From CAYLYM01 sp964387645 (lineage in GTDB: Bacteria; Calditrichota; Calditrichia; RBG-13-44-9), in the NCBI GenBank assembly GCA_964387645.1, contig CAYLYM010000048.1:1-26243 (forward strand): a stretch of 26,243 bases of DNA, in the 5' to 3' direction. Each line of letters starts with the position of its first letter. Position 1 is the stretch's first letter. Below, one piece after another: positions 1-8,973 of this stretch. Under the pieces are notes generated by a model, which saw only the letters and a program-made list of their open reading frames with translations, did not search any database and had not been told where the DNA came from. The position numbers and the translations under genes are program-made.

Positions 1-1106
1 GTGACAACGGTAATGGTTTTATCTATACGATAACGAAGGGTGGAAAATTTTTTTCTCTCAATTCCAAAGTGTTTGGCAAAATAATCCAGGTATTTCTTTA
101 CTGGTGAGGTCTTATCGGTGATGAAATTGGTTTTTACAGAAGCCCGGTCTTTTTTAGATGTTATTCTTTGCATTGATTCTAGTTTTTGTAATTTAGCAAT
201 GAAGAATCCTTCGGTTTGGTTTTCAAATGGATATAACCTTTTTGTACGTTCCAGATGCTTTGAGTATTTTTTTCCATCAAATTCTGTTAACCCGGGTCTG
301 GTTTTTAGTGGAGGTAAGTGGATATCGATAATTTCTACTGGAAATTGCGAAAGCGCATGGAAAATTACTTCTTCATTTTCATAGGGTGTCAGCGTGCACG
401 TTGAATAAACCAGTGTCCCGCCGGGTTTCAAAGCTTTTATGGCGCTTGAGATGAGTTGTTTCTGATTGGCTGCTAAACGGGTGCAATGGTTGGGTGTCCA
501 CCAACTTAAAACCTCGGGAGATTTATGTAAAGTTCCCAGTCCAGAACAGGCTGGATCCAATAAAATTTTATCGAATGTTTCAAAATAGTTGTTTCCAAAA
601 CTTTCGCCGTAATTTTTTACTACCGCAGTGTTGAGAATGCCCATTCTTTGAAGATTGTTAATAAGTGATCGTAATCGTTTCTGAACTACATCGTTAGCCA
701 GAATCATTCCTTTGTTCTTCATCATCACAGCCATCTGAGTAGTTTTTGAGCCAGGTGCAGCAGACATGTCTAACACAATTTCTCCAGGCTGCGGATCGAG
801 TACTATTGGAGGTAGCATGGATGCCAAATCTTGTACATAGAAATGTCCTAAAAAATGCGAAAGACTTTTACCAATTGGAATGGGTTGGTAATTTAAACGG
901 TAAATATTTTGGAATCCCGGAAAAACTTCGAATTGAAAGCCCTGTTCCTGAAGGAAACTTTTCAAAATATCTACCTCTCCTTTCAAAGGATTAAACCGGA
1001 TGGTATGAGGTAGCGCTTCTCCTATACTTTCAAAGAATTGATGTTTCTCGGCTCCAAGGAGTTTGTCAATTAAATTATCTAATTCAGGTGATGGACGGTA
1101 GGCCAT
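1..1106 (-). CDS. RsmB/NOP2/Sun-family RNA (cytosine-C5) methyltransferase, 3' end cut by window edge
   Basis: Reading the complement from ATG at 1106 gives an open frame of 368 codons that runs off the left edge, so the C-terminus is missing. The product should transfer a methyl group from S-adenosylmethionine to C5 of a cytosine in rRNA or tRNA in the cytoplasm. Visible motifs: an N-terminal 'IRFNPLKG' segment (about 36-43), SAM motif I 'DMSAAPGSKTTQ' (113-124), the first catalytic cysteine in 'DPACSGLG' (Cys187) and the second in 'YSTCTLTPYENEE' (Cys237). The usual order around Cys187 is D-A-P-C-S-G; here proline and alanine are swapped. No N-terminal NusB domain is present, so it is more RsmF/NSUN-like than full RsmB. 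An in-frame stop at 1116-1118 leaves ATG 1106 as the natural start. It lies 31 nt downstream of the SDR gene on the same strand and is probably cotranscribed with it. The family is secure; the RNA target is not. Confidence 0.9.
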   Translation of the reverse strand, partial: MAYRPSPELDNLIDKLLGAEKHQFFESIGEALPHTIRFNPLKGEVDILKSFLQEQGFQFEVFPGFQNIYRLNYQPIPIGKSLSHFLGHFYVQDLASMLPPIVLDPQPGEIVLDMSAAPGSKTTQMAVMMKNKGMILANDVVQKRLRSLINNLQRMGILNTAVVKNYGESFGNNYFETFDKILLDPACSGLGTLHKSPEVLSWWTPNHCTRLAANQKQLISSAIKALKPGGTLVYSTCTLTPYENEEVIFHALSQFPVEIIDIHLPPLKTRPGLTEFDGKKYSKHLERTKRLYPFENQTEGFFIAKLQKLESMQRITSKKDRASVKTNFITDKTSPVKKYLDYFAKHFGIERKKFSTLRYRIDKTITVV

Positions 1107-1137
1107 ATGCTCAACTTAAATCTTGTAAAAAACATAT

Positions 1138-1854
1138 TTATAATTTACCATAAACTTTTAGAGCACTCCCGGAAAGTGCTTTACTTTCTGGTTTGCTAAG
1201 GTTTATCAATAAAGAAGCAATATCTTTTGGATTTACCCATTCTGAGAAATCAGCGTTTGGCATGGAATTCCGATTAGCCGGGGTATCAATAATACTTGGA
1301 AGAATTGAATTTACATGAATATTATATGGTTTGCCTTCTTTTGCTAGAATTTCAGTAAGTGCAAGCACACCAGCTTTACTAATGGCATAGGCTCCCATTT
1401 CCGCTGGTAAGTCTAAAGCAGATTTCGCTGAAACTGTAAAAATTTTCCCATGACATTGTGATTTGAATAGGCTAAAAGCTTCCCTGGTAGCTAAAAACGT
1501 ACTAAGAAGATTCATGTCCATCATTTGTTTCCAGCGGTCGAGGGGTGTTTCACAAATTTCACCTCCCATCCAAAATCCACCTACGAGATGAATAAAAATA
1601 TCTATTCGATTCAATTTATGGCAAGCCGCTGTAAAAAAATTTTTAACGTCAGATTCCCGGGTTAAATCTGCTATTGCACCGTCTAATTTTTCGGGAGATT
1701 CGACGGATTGCTTCAGTGTGTTAAATTTTTCCTGGTTTCGATAATTGGTAAATACTCTTGCTCCGTTCTTAATAAATTCACCAACGACAATATTTCCTAA
1801 AGCCCCAGTTCCGGCAGTTATTATGCAATTGAAATTTCTTAAGTCCAACTTCAT
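1138..1854 (-). CDS. Short-chain dehydrogenase/reductase (SDR) family oxidoreductase
   Basis: The 238-aa length fits the classical SDR family, which uses NAD(P)H to oxidise or reduce alcohol/keto groups. The glycine-rich nucleotide-binding turn is 'TAGTGALG' (residues 13-20), close to the usual TGxxxGxG. The structural asparagine is in 'DMNLL' (Asn115). The active-site Ser142, Tyr156 and Lys160 ('YAISK') are in the expected order. The segment that is normally NNAG reads 'HLVGG' (89-93), a modest departure. Substrate cannot be told from sequence; the C-terminal substrate loop after 'LPSIIDTPAN' is fairly generic. The gene heads a probable two-gene operon with the RNA methyltransferase downstream. 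A TATAAT-like -10 lies just upstream of the ATG on the minus strand. Confidence 0.9.
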   Translation of the reverse strand: MKLDLRNFNCIITAGTGALGNIVVGEFIKNGARVFTNYRNQEKFNTLKQSVESPEKLDGAIADLTRESDVKNFFTAACHKLNRIDIFIHLVGGFWMGGEICETPLDRWKQMMDMNLLSTFLATREAFSLFKSQCHGKIFTVSAKSALDLPAEMGAYAISKAGVLALTEILAKEGKPYNIHVNSILPSIIDTPANRNSMPNADFSEWVNPKDIASLLINLSKPESKALSGSALKVYGKL

Positions 1855-1877
1855 CTAATACTTTCTGTTTAAAATAA

Positions 1878-1883
1878 ATTATA
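1878..1883 (-). promoter_or_regulatory. Candidate -10 element for the SDR/methyltransferase operon
   Basis: Read on the minus strand, a perfect TATAAT sits 23 nt upstream of the SDR start codon, which would give a short leader. The -35 region 17 nt further upstream is only ACTTTT-like. The surrounding sequence is very A+T-rich, so a chance match is possible. Confidence 0.35.
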
Positions 1884-2113
1884 TCAATATACTTTAGATT
1901 AAAAGTAAATTCAAAATTATAGTTTAAATAAATTAAATCTGATATTAAAAATATTTACTTTTCTTCATATTAAAGTTTAATATTAATAAATTTAAATATT
2001 TATATAAATAAGTTAACTCAAAAAATGTATATTGTTTATAAGTGTTGTATTCCAACAGAATTTATACTTATTCAATTAAGAAAAATTTAAGGCATAAATA
2101 AGAGCTCAACTAT

Positions 2114-2195
2114 TTAGCTGGTTGTAGCGAATGAAAGTCCATTAGATCAGCGCCAACCCGAGCCCGGTCAGGCACGATTCATCGGAAACAAGCCT
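2114..2195. ncRNA. Possible structured RNA or group II intron relic
   Basis: This patch is markedly richer in G+C than the sequence around it. It can fold: CGAATGAA (2128-2135) pairs with TTCATCG (2178-2184) with one bulged A, and a GCC/GGC mini-stem lies inside (about 2162-2173). The string 'GCGAATGAAAGTCC' resembles segments often seen in domain I of bacterial group II introns; this is recalled resemblance, not an alignment. No reverse transcriptase or domain V is nearby, so at most a relic is present. Strand is undetermined; the motif reads on plus. Confidence 0.25.
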
Positions 2196-2676
2196 TTTTA
2201 GCCAATTGGAAAAGAAAAAATTTTAATTTTGAATTTGTTAAATCTCTTTTGTTTCGTTCATAGTGGCTAAAAATCCCTTTATAAATCGAACTTAACGATA
2301 AGTAAATAATTTTATTTTCAATATTTAATTTGGAAATTTTATTTATTTTTAACTATACTTTTATTGAATAACATGAGTTCTATATAAGATAAATTCATTA
2401 AGGAGCATGATCTTCTAAGAGATCAGAACTCACCATGACATTTTTAAAAACAATCTCAAAAGAGATAGGCTAAATCTTGATTCACCAGGAAAGTCCGACA
2501 TTTTTATTCAATTGCAATTATATTAAACACACGTTTGACAAATAGAAGACAAACCTCAATTATGTAGACTTTAAATGACTAGAATCCTTTAAATTTTATA
2601 AATATGACCAGTAGAACTTTTTAAAAACTACGTAAAAAATTTGAATAATATAAAATTTAGTAGATTTTGGATTAAA

Positions 2677-2682
2677 AAGGAG
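2677..2682 (+). promoter_or_regulatory. Shine-Dalgarno site of the coiled-coil membrane protein gene
   Basis: AAGGAG lies 10 nt before ATG 2693, a strong match to the anti-SD sequence, and supports that start. Confidence 0.7.
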
Positions 2683-2692
2683 ACTTTTAATA

Positions 2693-3430
2693 ATGAATGA
2701 ACTTTTGTTAATGAGATATTTATTTAATTTTGTTTTTATCATCGGGAGTGGTATTTTAATTATTCTTGGCTATAAACTTTTTCGTTATGGAAAGGAAGAT
2801 CATAAACGACTGAGGGAGAAGAATGTAGATATTCCCAAACTCATTTTTTCAGGAACAGGCACAGGATTATTTTTTATGGTTTGTGGAGCTATTATATTGT
2901 TTGTATCCACTTTAACTTTAGATGATGAGACACCAATAAGTAAATCTTCAATAAACAGACTTGAATCGCTCCGGTTTCGTGATGATGCTATTTTTAAATA
3001 TGTGCTGAAAAATCAAGAGGAGATTAATAAATTAAAGAAAGAATTAATAAAATCACAGAATTTGCTTCTTAACCTGCAAAAAAATGTCTTAACCCAAAAT
3101 AAACATTTGAATGAATTCAAAGCAGAAATAAACAACTCTCGTTTTCTTATTGAAGATCTCAATAAAAATATTGTTATACTAAATGCCATCAGAGATACGC
3201 TTTTAAGTAAGCAAATCACTTATTCAAAATTATATGAATATTTGAAGGAACAAGAAATTATACTTTCCAAAACAATTGCAATGCTTGAATTACTTCATAA
3301 CCGGCAAAATATACTTGAATCAACAATTATTCAGTTACACACAAAGGATTTAGAAGAAAATAATATCCATCTGAAGAAAAATAGTGATTTATTAAATATT
3401 CCATTACAGAAATATAAAAATATTCAGTAA
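2693..3430 (+). CDS. Membrane protein with two N-terminal TM helices and a long coiled coil
   Basis: I do not recognise a named family. The 245-aa product has two hydrophobic segments (about residues 9-29 and 50-72) joined by a charged loop ('RYGKEDHKRLREK'). Both ends should therefore lie on the same side of the inner membrane. From about residue 90 to 230 the chain is rich in Lys, Glu, Asn, Leu and Ile with heptad-like spacing, indicating a long coiled coil. It carries no catalytic motif. A strong SD sequence supports the start. The next gene, encoding a radical SAM protein, starts 71 nt downstream on the same strand with no terminator between, so cotranscription is likely; a functional link is a guess. 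Very A+T-rich codon use matches the flanking DNA. It may be a scaffold or a lineage-specific hypothetical protein. Confidence 0.75.
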   Translation: MNELLLMRYLFNFVFIIGSGILIILGYKLFRYGKEDHKRLREKNVDIPKLIFSGTGTGLFFMVCGAIILFVSTLTLDDETPISKSSINRLESLRFRDDAIFKYVLKNQEEINKLKKELIKSQNLLLNLQKNVLTQNKHLNEFKAEINNSRFLIEDLNKNIVILNAIRDTLLSKQITYSKLYEYLKEQEIILSKTIAMLELLHNRQNILESTIIQLHTKDLEENNIHLKKNSDLLNIPLQKYKNIQ

Positions 3431-3501
3431 AATTTATGAAGTTTTTGATTTCCATTTGTTTTTCAATAAGTTTTTTCAATTCAATTTTTTGATGGAACGC
3501 C

Positions 3502-4542
3502 ATGAAGCAGGAAATTCCAGTTCCTATCTCTGGTGGTCTGATTCTTTCATATAAATGTAACGCTGTTTGTCGGCATTGTATGTATGGTTGTTCTCCCAGG
3601 TGGAGTGCTGATTGGATCTCAGAAGAAGATCTGGAAATTATTCTGGAACAATTAGCACAAACAATTGCTCCCAGTCCTTATGGTCCTGATAAAGTTACGC
3701 TAAGCCATGGACTTCATTTTACCGGTGGCGAACCTTTTCTCAATTTCGATCTTTTATGTAAAGCTGTTCAGATGGCTGAATCTTTGAAAATACCTTCGAC
3801 CTTTGTTGAAACGAACTGTTTTTGGTGCCGGACTGATGAAGAGACCAGAGATAAGCTTTTATACTTGAGGACATTAGGTTTAAAAGGAATTTTAATATCG
3901 GTAAATCCATTTTATCTGGAATATGTGCCTTTTGAGCGTACCAAAAGGTGTATAAGAATCAGTAGTGAGATATTTGAACACAACATGATGGTTTATCAGA
4001 TAGAGTTTTTCCGAAGATTTCAGAAAAAGGGAATAAAAGATCGGCTTCCCCTTGCTGAATACATTGAAATGGAAGGTGGATTGGATTTTCTTAATTACAT
4101 GGAGTTTTTTATGATGGGTCGGGCTGTTTATGGTTTAGGAGATCTGGTAAGCTCTAAATTTCCGAGATATAAAGCAAAACAGTTATTTAAAAGTCCATGT
4201 ATTCCTACATTTTTAAGAAATTGGCATAACCATTTTGATAATTACGGTAATTACATTCCCGGATTCTGCGGGGGTATTACTTTAGGTGATTGTCGCAATT
4301 TGATGGGTTTATTAACGGAGGGCATTGATCTCACCTCTTTCCCCATACTGAAATTTTTAATTGAACAAGATTTTAAGAGTTTTTTTCACTTTACAAAGGA
4401 TCTTGGATATCAGGAGGATCCAGAAGGTTATTTCTCAAAATGCCATCTTTGCCTGGATATGAGAAAATATTTAATAAAAAAAGAGTATTACTTTCAGGAA
4501 CTCAAGCCGAAAGAGTTTTATGAGCATTTAGAAGATGTTTAA
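3502..4542 (+). CDS. Radical SAM protein with SPASM-like C-terminal cysteines
   Basis: The 346-aa product has the radical SAM signature CxxxCxxC (Cys19, Cys23, Cys26, plus Cys30), which holds a [4Fe-4S] cluster for reductive cleavage of S-adenosylmethionine. The SAM-binding 'GGEP' follows at 75-78. The C-terminal third carries Cys233, Cys256 in 'GNYIPGFCGG', Cys264 and a CxxC pair (Cys314, Cys317). That layout resembles the SPASM/twitch extension that holds auxiliary clusters in peptide-modifying or anaerobic maturase enzymes. Substrate is unknown. An in-frame TGA at 3490-3492 forces the start to ATG 3502. No good SD is visible, so translation may be coupled to upstream reading. Just downstream is a strong intrinsic terminator. 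No precursor peptide gene with the usual features was found, although an 18-codon ORF lies immediately upstream. Confidence 0.85.
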   Translation: MKQEIPVPISGGLILSYKCNAVCRHCMYGCSPRWSADWISEEDLEIILEQLAQTIAPSPYGPDKVTLSHGLHFTGGEPFLNFDLLCKAVQMAESLKIPSTFVETNCFWCRTDEETRDKLLYLRTLGLKGILISVNPFYLEYVPFERTKRCIRISSEIFEHNMMVYQIEFFRRFQKKGIKDRLPLAEYIEMEGGLDFLNYMEFFMMGRAVYGLGDLVSSKFPRYKAKQLFKSPCIPTFLRNWHNHFDNYGNYIPGFCGGITLGDCRNLMGLLTEGIDLTSFPILKFLIEQDFKSFFHFTKDLGYQEDPEGYFSKCHLCLDMRKYLIKKEYYFQELKPKEFYEHLEDV

Positions 4543-4650
4543 TTAAACGTTACCAAATGTTTTTATTTGCTTATGACGGAAGGTTTCAAATTGATATCTA
4601 GATTTAAATTCTTCTTTATTTTTTAAGAGGTATCGGCAAACTAGCAACCT

Positions 4651-4672
4651 TCCCGACGTTGTCGGGATTTTT
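4651..4672 (+). terminator. Rho-independent terminator after the radical SAM gene
   Basis: A perfect 7-bp stem, TCCCGAC/GTCGGGA, with a GTT loop is followed by five T on the plus strand. It lies 109 nt after the radical SAM stop codon. On the minus strand the hairpin is not followed by a T-run, so it should act for the plus-strand unit. Confidence 0.8.
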
Positions 4673-4693
4673 CATCTCCCTTATCTTTTATAG

Positions 4694-4767
<74 letters not shown>

Positions 4768-4791
4768 TTTCCAAAGCGAGCCAAATTTAGA

Positions 4792-7700
4792 TTAGTTCGT
4801 TGTAAAAATCAAGTCCTTTTTCAGTTTCTCCGGCACCCATTTCATGTTTAGACAATATAATTTACCATCAATACTAAGTATGAATGCTTTATCTCCTTTT
4901 ATTTTCAATTTTGTCCCCGTCCAAAGAAGAGGAAAACTTTTTATTATCTCACCATTTTTATAAATTGATAAACGGTTAGATTCAAGAACATAAAGGATAT
5001 TTCCAACTTGATTGACATCGACAATAGATAATGATGGCCGAATCTTAAAACAATAAACACTGTCCGAAGTAAATGTAATCAACTCTCCAGATGTTTGTGA
5101 ATAAGCAAAATGAGAAAGAGGTTTGCTGTAATGTGGCATGATTTTTACTTGATTATTTGCAAGATTATGCTGATATATTTTATTCGTCAATCCACGAACA
5201 TACATTCTATGAGTAGATATAGAAAGAATTTCTAATACTGGTATGTTCATCTTTTGCAGTGTTTTAATGTCGGACACTGTCCATTGTTTATGTTGTGGAT
5301 TATAAGAAAAAAGAGAATCATTTCTTACAATATATAAAGTATTATTCTTAATAAATGGTTCTGAAATGAATTCTTTTGATTCAAAAATTGGCTCAATTTT
5401 TCTATTTTGGATATCAATTAAGTCAATATTCCATTTATCTAATTCCGCATATTTATAATGGGCGATAAACTTGAATTCATCAATTTTTCTGATTCTTAAT
5501 TTCTGTAAAGTAGTGGTCTGGTTCGAGGTCTGGATTTTTTTAAGTATGTTTTTCTTATTTAAATCTAGCAAAAAATATGATGGATATTTATTAGGAGCAT
5601 GAGACTGCGTGAAAAATAACATACCGGGTTGAGCAAGACAACAAGAAAAGCGGTATTGATAAGGATATTTCCAGCTTACCTGTCCATTAAAGAGGTTAAT
5701 ATACCATAATGAATCTATTCTAAAAGAATTGGCGTCGGTAAATAAAATATGGTCTTCGGTTATTTCCATGAATCGATTACCTTCCAATAGGGGAACGTTT
5801 ATTGCCCATTCATACAATTGACTATCTTTTAAACTGTATTCTATCTTTGCTTTATCTGGATGATTTTCAGGTAAGAACTTATAAATCAATGGTAGATTTT
5901 CAATGATTATTTCGTAATCATTTTGTTTTAAAGCAATTTTTATAAGAAGTTCTAGGCTTTCTACCTTGTTAGGTTGAAAATTCGACAGTATTTTGTCAAT
6001 ATATATTTTTGATTTTTCCAATTGATTCAATTGATAATAACTCTCAGCAATTTTTTGATGAATATTAGCTAAATGAATGGGATTTTGATTAAGTAATTTA
6101 TTAATATTCAACTGTTTAAATGTTCCATTTTCTATGAAATAAATATAATCTTGATAAACTTTAATGTCTGTTTGTCCCTGGGATTCAAATTGATAATAAC
6201 CGATAAAACGCTGGTTTGAATATTGATAAAAGTTCAATCTATTTCTTGCACCATCACTATAAATGAGCAGGTTTTTTTCAGGAAGAACATAAGTGTAATT
6301 GTAATTCCCTTTTAGTTTTGCTACGATTTTTGCATCTTTTTTCCTGATGATTGAAAAACCTTCAGTGGTGTGAATAATGACGTAATTTTTTGTATTCTTT
6401 GGAATTTCTTTGATTTTTTTATTTATCCAAATCCTTTTTAATAGACCATTATTATCCTGGTCAGGTATAAAAACTTCTCCTGAATAATAGTCTATAAAAA
6501 CATCATTATTGATGTGAGGTTCTGGTTCCACCTGATCTGTCAAAATGAATTGATTCGGAAAATTATGAATGGAATATTTACCCACAACATGAAGATGATT
6601 TTTATCATCAAACTGATATTTATAGATGAATGTATCAGGTTGAATTGTGAAAATGGCTTCATTATCTAAATCGATTAAGTAAGGTAAGCCTCGGTGTAAT
6701 CGGAATGATTTGGATTTGATAAGTGAAATGTCAGCAATTTTTTTATTATTTAATATATCATAAATTCCCAACAAGTTTTTTTGGCTATCAATATAAACCA
6801 TATACTTGCTTATGCAGTTAATGATTTTTTTCCCTTTTAATGAAGTTATATTTATTTGTGTTAATTTGTTTTTATCCAAATCGGCCCGATAGAAGAGTGA
6901 GTCATTAAAAACGAAAATTTCATTATCTATGAAATGAATTTTGAACTGACTTTGCTTGTCCGATGGTTTCTGAAAGATGGTTCCTCTGTTTAACTCATTT
7001 AAATTGGTTAATATTAAATGATTGGATTCATCGAAAAACAAAGCAAGATTTTTAAAGAAATATATCTTTTGAGGTGGGAAAGATTGACCGATTTGCCATT
7101 TGTGGGAAGAAGGATTATAAGATAATAGGCAAAAACGTCTGCTCTTTTTTAAGAAAAGAACAAAACAAAAGAATTTTCCATAATGGTTTACGCTGAGAAC
7201 TTGAAACTTTTCTGAAATTTCAGGGAAAAATAAAGTTTGTATCTGTTTCAAAGAAGGGTCAATGAAGAGGATGGAATCAGACTGATTCCTGAATGCCACA
7301 AAGAAGTGTTCTTGTGGAATTAACCGGTCTCTTTGCAATAAATCTATAGGCTTAAATATATATATTACTCTTCCAGAACTATTTAAAGGAACTTCCCAAT
7401 CAATTAAGCTCTTTTTGTTTGTATTTGGTAAAGCATTGTTCAATTCTTCAATTGCTTTTTCATATTGATTCTGTTCTAATAAGGCCAGTCCGTAAAAGTA
7501 GTGTGCTCGAGTGAAAAATGGATTTATTCCCAGAGCCTTCTTAAAATTTATGTTAGCCATCTGGTAATTTTTTTCATTGAAATGGTACACACCCTGAGCA
7601 AGATAGCGATAGGCTGTTATGTTTTTTTCTAATTCAGATGGAAGTTTTTGTAGGATAAGATTTTGATTCGTTATGAATTTTACGATCCTTGAAAGCAAAC

Positions 7701-8973
7701 GTGGGCCTATCCACAGAATATCTTCAAAGGATTTCCAGGCTATTTCATCTTTTTCTGTTCCACGATTCTGGTTGTTGGTTAGTCTGTATCGTATTCTAAA
7801 ATTTTCTTTTGTCCTGATCAACTCAATTTGTACTTCGTAATCGAACTGTTTCTCAGGTCCATTCCAGTTGGAAGAACTTTGAAGAAAGGTGTTTTCGCTG
7901 ATGAATTCCAAATTAGCAATTTGTTTTAATTGTTCTTGCAAGATTTCGGATAGGCTAAATAGATGCATTTGTAAATTCATATCGGTTTCGAGATTTGTTC
8001 GAAACCTCACATAAAGACGTGTGTCTTCTGGTAAAGAAATTTCAGCTAAGGAATTAACATAGATGGGTTTGGTATTTTCTCTGTGCTGAATGTAAAGAAA
8101 ACCTCCTATGCCAATAATAATTAGAGAGAGAATTCCCGCTAAAATCCAGTTGATGTAAGATTTTTTCTTCTCTCTCGTTGTTTCGATGACGACGGTGTCG
8201 AGATCTCGATAGAGAGCCTTGGTAGAATTATATCGTTTCAGTGGTTCTTTACTCAGGCATCGTAAAATAATTTTGCTTAGTACAGGAGATATGTTTTTTT
8301 TCAATTCATGTGGTGGCTTTGGTATTTCGTGCATTGTGGCATAAATTTGAGCAGCCTGATGATATTTTTGGAATGGTAACTTCCCTGTGAAAATTTGATA
8401 GAAAATTATGCCCAGAGCATAAATGTCAGTTTTTTCATCAATGTTTGATCCAAGGATTTGTTCGGGGGCTAAGTAAGGAAATGTCCCGGCGACAAAGGAG
8501 ATTTCTTGCTGATTAGAATAAAGGCTGGACAATCCAAAATCTAAAAGTTTGGGTTTTCCTTCAGGGGTAATAATAATATTGTTTGGTTTTAGATCGCCGT
8601 GAATTAAATGATGTTGATGGGCAAAGGAGACAATTTCACAAATTTGTTTAGCCAGTCTTAATGCTAGTGGCGGGTCAATACGGTGAACTTCTAAAAAGCG
8701 AGAGAGGGGTTCACCTTCCACGTATTCCATTACAATGAAAACACCTTCGTCAGCTTCCACCACATCATATATGGTAACAACACCAGGATGGTTGAGCTGA
8801 CTGGCCAGGCGAGCTTCGGAAATGATTTTATCACGGTTGACTTTTTCTTCGCGAAGAAATTTTAAAGCTACTTTCCGTTGTAACCGAAGGTCTTCGGCAA
8901 GATAGACAATTCCCATTCCCCCTCGACCTAATTCTCGGATGATTTTGAAATTTCCTACGATTCGATCTTCCAT
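4792..8973 (-). CDS. Membrane Ser/Thr protein kinase with extracytoplasmic TPR and beta-propeller-like sensor
   Basis: From ATG 8973 (a TTG two codons earlier is also open) the product is 1,393 aa. Residues 10-260 form a Hanks-type kinase: glycine loop 'GRGGMG' (16-21), Lys38 in 'VALK', Glu53, catalytic loop 'HGDLKPNN' (Asp127), DFG at 145-147 and 'APE' at 169-171. The usual HRD arginine is glycine, so it is a non-RD kinase. One TM helix (about 273-295) anchors it. Beyond it lie a mixed domain (about 300-440), TPR-like helices (452-515), a long beta-rich repeat region resembling a propeller, more TPR-like helices (about 965-1050) and a second beta-rich region to the end. This fits a kinase that senses an extracytoplasmic ligand and phosphorylates cytoplasmic proteins. 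No strong SD precedes either start. The gene is divergent from the PPIase lipoprotein gene. Ligand and targets are unknown. Confidence 0.88.
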   Translation of the reverse strand: MEDRIVGNFKIIRELGRGGMGIVYLAEDLRLQRKVALKFLREEKVNRDKIISEARLASQLNHPGVVTIYDVVEADEGVFIVMEYVEGEPLSRFLEVHRIDPPLALRLAKQICEIVSFAHQHHLIHGDLKPNNIIITPEGKPKLLDFGLSSLYSNQQEISFVAGTFPYLAPEQILGSNIDEKTDIYALGIIFYQIFTGKLPFQKYHQAAQIYATMHEIPKPPHELKKNISPVLSKIILRCLSKEPLKRYNSTKALYRDLDTVVIETTREKKKSYINWILAGILSLIIIGIGGFLYIQHRENTKPIYVNSLAEISLPEDTRLYVRFRTNLETDMNLQMHLFSLSEILQEQLKQIANLEFISENTFLQSSSNWNGPEKQFDYEVQIELIRTKENFRIRYRLTNNQNRGTEKDEIAWKSFEDILWIGPRLLSRIVKFITNQNLILQKLPSELEKNITAYRYLAQGVYHFNEKNYQMANINFKKALGINPFFTRAHYFYGLALLEQNQYEKAIEELNNALPNTNKKSLIDWEVPLNSSGRVIYIFKPIDLLQRDRLIPQEHFFVAFRNQSDSILFIDPSLKQIQTLFFPEISEKFQVLSVNHYGKFFCFVLFLKKSRRFCLLSYNPSSHKWQIGQSFPPQKIYFFKNLALFFDESNHLILTNLNELNRGTIFQKPSDKQSQFKIHFIDNEIFVFNDSLFYRADLDKNKLTQINITSLKGKKIINCISKYMVYIDSQKNLLGIYDILNNKKIADISLIKSKSFRLHRGLPYLIDLDNEAIFTIQPDTFIYKYQFDDKNHLHVVGKYSIHNFPNQFILTDQVEPEPHINNDVFIDYYSGEVFIPDQDNNGLLKRIWINKKIKEIPKNTKNYVIIHTTEGFSIIRKKDAKIVAKLKGNYNYTYVLPEKNLLIYSDGARNRLNFYQYSNQRFIGYYQFESQGQTDIKVYQDYIYFIENGTFKQLNINKLLNQNPIHLANIHQKIAESYYQLNQLEKSKIYIDKILSNFQPNKVESLELLIKIALKQNDYEIIIENLPLIYKFLPENHPDKAKIEYSLKDSQLYEWAINVPLLEGNRFMEITEDHILFTDANSFRIDSLWYINLFNGQVSWKYPYQYRFSCCLAQPGMLFFTQSHAPNKYPSYFLLDLNKKNILKKIQTSNQTTTLQKLRIRKIDEFKFIAHYKYAELDKWNIDLIDIQNRKIEPIFESKEFISEPFIKNNTLYIVRNDSLFSYNPQHKQWTVSDIKTLQKMNIPVLEILSISTHRMYVRGLTNKIYQHNLANNQVKIMPHYSKPLSHFAYSQTSGELITFTSDSVYCFKIRPSLSIVDVNQVGNILYVLESNRLSIYKNGEIIKSFPLLWTGTKLKIKGDKAFILSIDGKLYCLNMKWVPEKLKKDLIFTTN

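Larger units (their letters stand above)
1855..2692. other. 838-bp A+T-rich intergenic region without a convincing gene
   Basis: Both strands are full of stops and no frame has recognisable protein features. The base composition is extremely A+T-rich apart from a G+C-richer island at about 2114-2195, listed separately. A small perfect inverted repeat (TGATCT/AGATCA, 2407-2424) is the only other structure noticed. The region separates the minus-strand SDR operon from the plus-strand membrane-protein gene, so it must hold promoters for both directions. Confidence 0.6.

Noticed and set aside
118..994. Plus-strand frames at 118-384 and 746-994
   Set aside because: They lie antisense to the RNA methyltransferase gene, which carries all family motifs; the plus-strand translations show no domain.
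2114..2195. A complete group II intron
   Set aside because: There is no reverse transcriptase/maturase frame, no recognisable domain V and no splice boundaries; at most a relic.
1855..2692. CRISPR array or short tandem repeats in the A+T-rich spacer
   Set aside because: No regularly spaced repeat of 20-40 bp was found; the similarity is only low complexity.
4651..4672. Terminator for the minus-strand tRNA
   Set aside because: The hairpin is symmetric, but only the plus strand has a T-run after it.
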